A stretch of DNA of 8,344 nucleotides, from NCBI GenBank assembly GCA_031289165.1, contig JAITPZ010000246.1, positions 1 to 8,344 on the forward strand. Reading direction: 5' to 3'. Each line of letters begins with the position of its first letter. Within the stretch, counting starts at the first letter, position 1. Source of the stretch: Synergistaceae bacterium. GTDB lineage: Bacteria > Synergistota > Synergistia > Synergistales > Aminobacteriaceae. The notes under the pieces were generated by a model. The model searched no databases and had not been told where the DNA came from. It worked only from the letters and a program-made list of their open reading frames with translations. The position numbers and the translations under genes were made by a program. This document shows positions 7,986 to 8,344 of this stretch, piece by piece.

Positions 7986-8061
7986 GGGCTTGTAGCTCAG
8001 CGGATAGAGCGACGGCCTCCTAAGCCGTAGGTCGGCGGTTCAAGTCCGCCCAAGCTCGCCA
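7986..8061 (+). tRNA. tRNA-Arg (anticodon CCU)
   Basis: The 76-base gene folds as a standard cloverleaf and encodes its own CCA end (8059-8061). The acceptor stem pairs GGGCTTG (7986-7992) with CAAGCTC (8051-8057), with one G-T pair at the second position, and the discriminator base is G8058. The D stem is GCTC/GAGC (7995-7998 and 8007-8010), with G18, G19 and A20 (A20 is an arginine identity base in Escherichia coli) at 8002-8004. The anticodon stem is ACGGC/GCCGT (8012-8016 and 8024-8028), and the seven-base loop CTCCTAA places CCT at 8019-8021, reading AGG. The T stem is GGCGG/CCGCC (8034-8038 and 8046-8050) with loop TTCAAGT. It is flanked by its own promoter and terminator, so it is a one-gene transcription unit. 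Confidence 0.97.
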
Positions 8062-8069
8062 GTAATTGC

Positions 8070-8103
8070 AAGGTTTCAGGGGATTTTCTCTGAGGCCTTT
8101 TTT
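8070..8103 (+). terminator. Intrinsic terminator of the tRNA-Arg unit
   Basis: AAGGTTTCAGGGG (8070-8082) pairs with TCTCTGAGGCCTT (8087-8099) across a four-base loop: 13 pairs including four G-T wobbles. A run of six T (8098-8103) follows and overlaps the base of the stem. The structure sits nine bases after the CCA end, which is the expected place for termination of a single tRNA transcript. Unlike the hairpin after purD, it has both stem and T tract. Confidence 0.8.
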
Positions 8104-8268
8104 ATTTCCCTTGTTCCGTATTTGTTCCAGACAGAGAGCGTTCCTCTCTCGCAAAAATAGCAGGAAAGTACCCTGAGTCCATTGAGCTTTCGCCTCGCTT
8201 TTGATATTCGTCCTGCCGCGTTTTGCTTGTTCAACAGATGTCGCAATACGCGAGGAAAGAATCGGGGC
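8104..8268. other. AT-richer intergenic stretch with small repeats, no gene recognised
   Basis: This stretch is visibly lower in GC than the purine genes and shows no reading frame that I can support. It holds a direct repeat of TTGTTCC (8111-8117 and 8122-8128). It also holds a short inverted repeat, AGAGAG 8133-8138 with CTCTCT 8144-8149. The minus-strand open frames across it run into the antisense of the tRNA and look spurious. The composition change right after a tRNA 3' end would suit an old integration boundary, but no integrase and no second copy of the tRNA 3' end are present here. Confidence 0.4.
8111..8128 (+). repeat. Direct repeat TTGTTCC spaced by about one helical turn
   Basis: Two copies of TTGTTCC start 11 bases apart (8111 and 8122), so they face the same side of the DNA helix. 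A related TTGTTC occurs at 8227-8232. Such spacing is common for paired protein-binding sites such as operators or integrase arm sites, but chance is also plausible for seven-base units. Confidence 0.35.
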
Positions 8269-8344
8269 ATGAAAAAACCATCCGGCAGGAAACCTGAAGA
8301 CATCGACGCCCAAAAGGAACATGCTTCGTCGGAGAATCCTCCGC
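8269..8344 (+). CDS. Possible start of an unidentified protein (3' end cut by window)
   Basis: A frame opens at ATG 8269 and stays open to the window edge: 25 codons, beginning MKKPSGRKPEDIDAQ and ending SSENPP. The peptide is very hydrophilic and charged, with no signal peptide or membrane segment in the visible part, and I do not recognise a family. A purine-rich GAGGAAAG at 8252-8259 lies nine bases before the ATG and could be the ribosome binding site. No clear promoter is seen upstream. An ATG at 8238 in another frame closes after about 19 codons. The open frame is too short to be significant by itself, so the call depends on continuation past the window. Confidence 0.35.
   Translation, partial: MKKPSGRKPEDIDAQKEHASSENPP

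Noticed and set aside
8211..8290. Inverted repeat TCCTGCCG (8211-8218) with CGGCAGGA (8283-8290)
   Set aside because: Eight bases with a 64-base separation is expected by chance and coincides with no other signal. It also runs into the possible coding region.
8020..8322. Minus-strand open frame of 100 codons (and the 75-codon frame 8076-8303) after purD, considered as a small gene or integrase remnant
   Set aside because: The C-terminus (ADLNRRP) is just the antisense of the tRNA, a well-known false ORF pattern. It has no integrase Arg/His/Tyr motif, and it crosses the tRNA terminator.

Overview
This window is a nearly pure metabolic locus: seven genes of de novo purine nucleotide biosynthesis on the + strand in the order purS-purQ-purL-purF-purM-purN-purD. 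They are followed by a tRNA-Arg(CCU) gene with its own promoter and terminator, and then by a short AT-richer stretch that ends in the first codons of an unrecognised gene. The coding sequence is GC-rich. The three-part FGAM synthase (separate PurS, PurQ and small PurL) and the iron-sulfur-type PurF are of the Bacillus/Gram-positive kind, unlike the single-chain PurL of enterobacteria. The host is therefore a GC-rich bacterium outside the gamma/beta-proteobacteria. Synergistota or a GC-rich Firmicutes-like lineage would fit, but this is a guess from style and not a demonstrated placement.

Layout: positions 2-6415 hold six tightly packed genes. purS/purQ, purL/purF and purM/purN overlap by four bases (ATGA). 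purF/purM are two bases apart, and purQ/purL are 13 bases apart with a strong GGAGG. This packing predicts one transcript with translational coupling. The run is broken by a 107-base spacer (6416-6522) carrying two GC-rich hairpins, after which purD (6523-7836) follows with its own ribosome binding site. purS runs off the left edge, so the operon promoter and any purine-sensing leader lie outside the window.

Pathway logic: PurF makes phosphoribosylamine, PurD makes GAR, PurN formylates GAR, PurLQS makes FGAM, and PurM closes the ring to AIR. The window thus encodes every step from PRPP to AIR. The later steps (PurE/K, PurC, PurB, PurH) are not here. In the Bacillus order, purH would sit exactly where the hairpin-bearing spacer between purN and purD now lies.

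After purD, a perfect 9-bp GC hairpin without a T run (7857-7877) separates the operon from a strong extended -10 promoter (7942-7969), tRNA-Arg(CCU) (7986-8061) and a good intrinsic terminator (8070-8103). From about 8104 on the sequence is AT-richer and carries small repeats. It contains no convincing gene until a possible start at 8269.

I found no evidence for a new biological system in this window. The observations worth a second look are small: the missing purH with a hairpin element in its place, the long Cys-containing PurF propeptide, an alternative fold of the tRNA precursor, and the repeat-bearing region after the tRNA.
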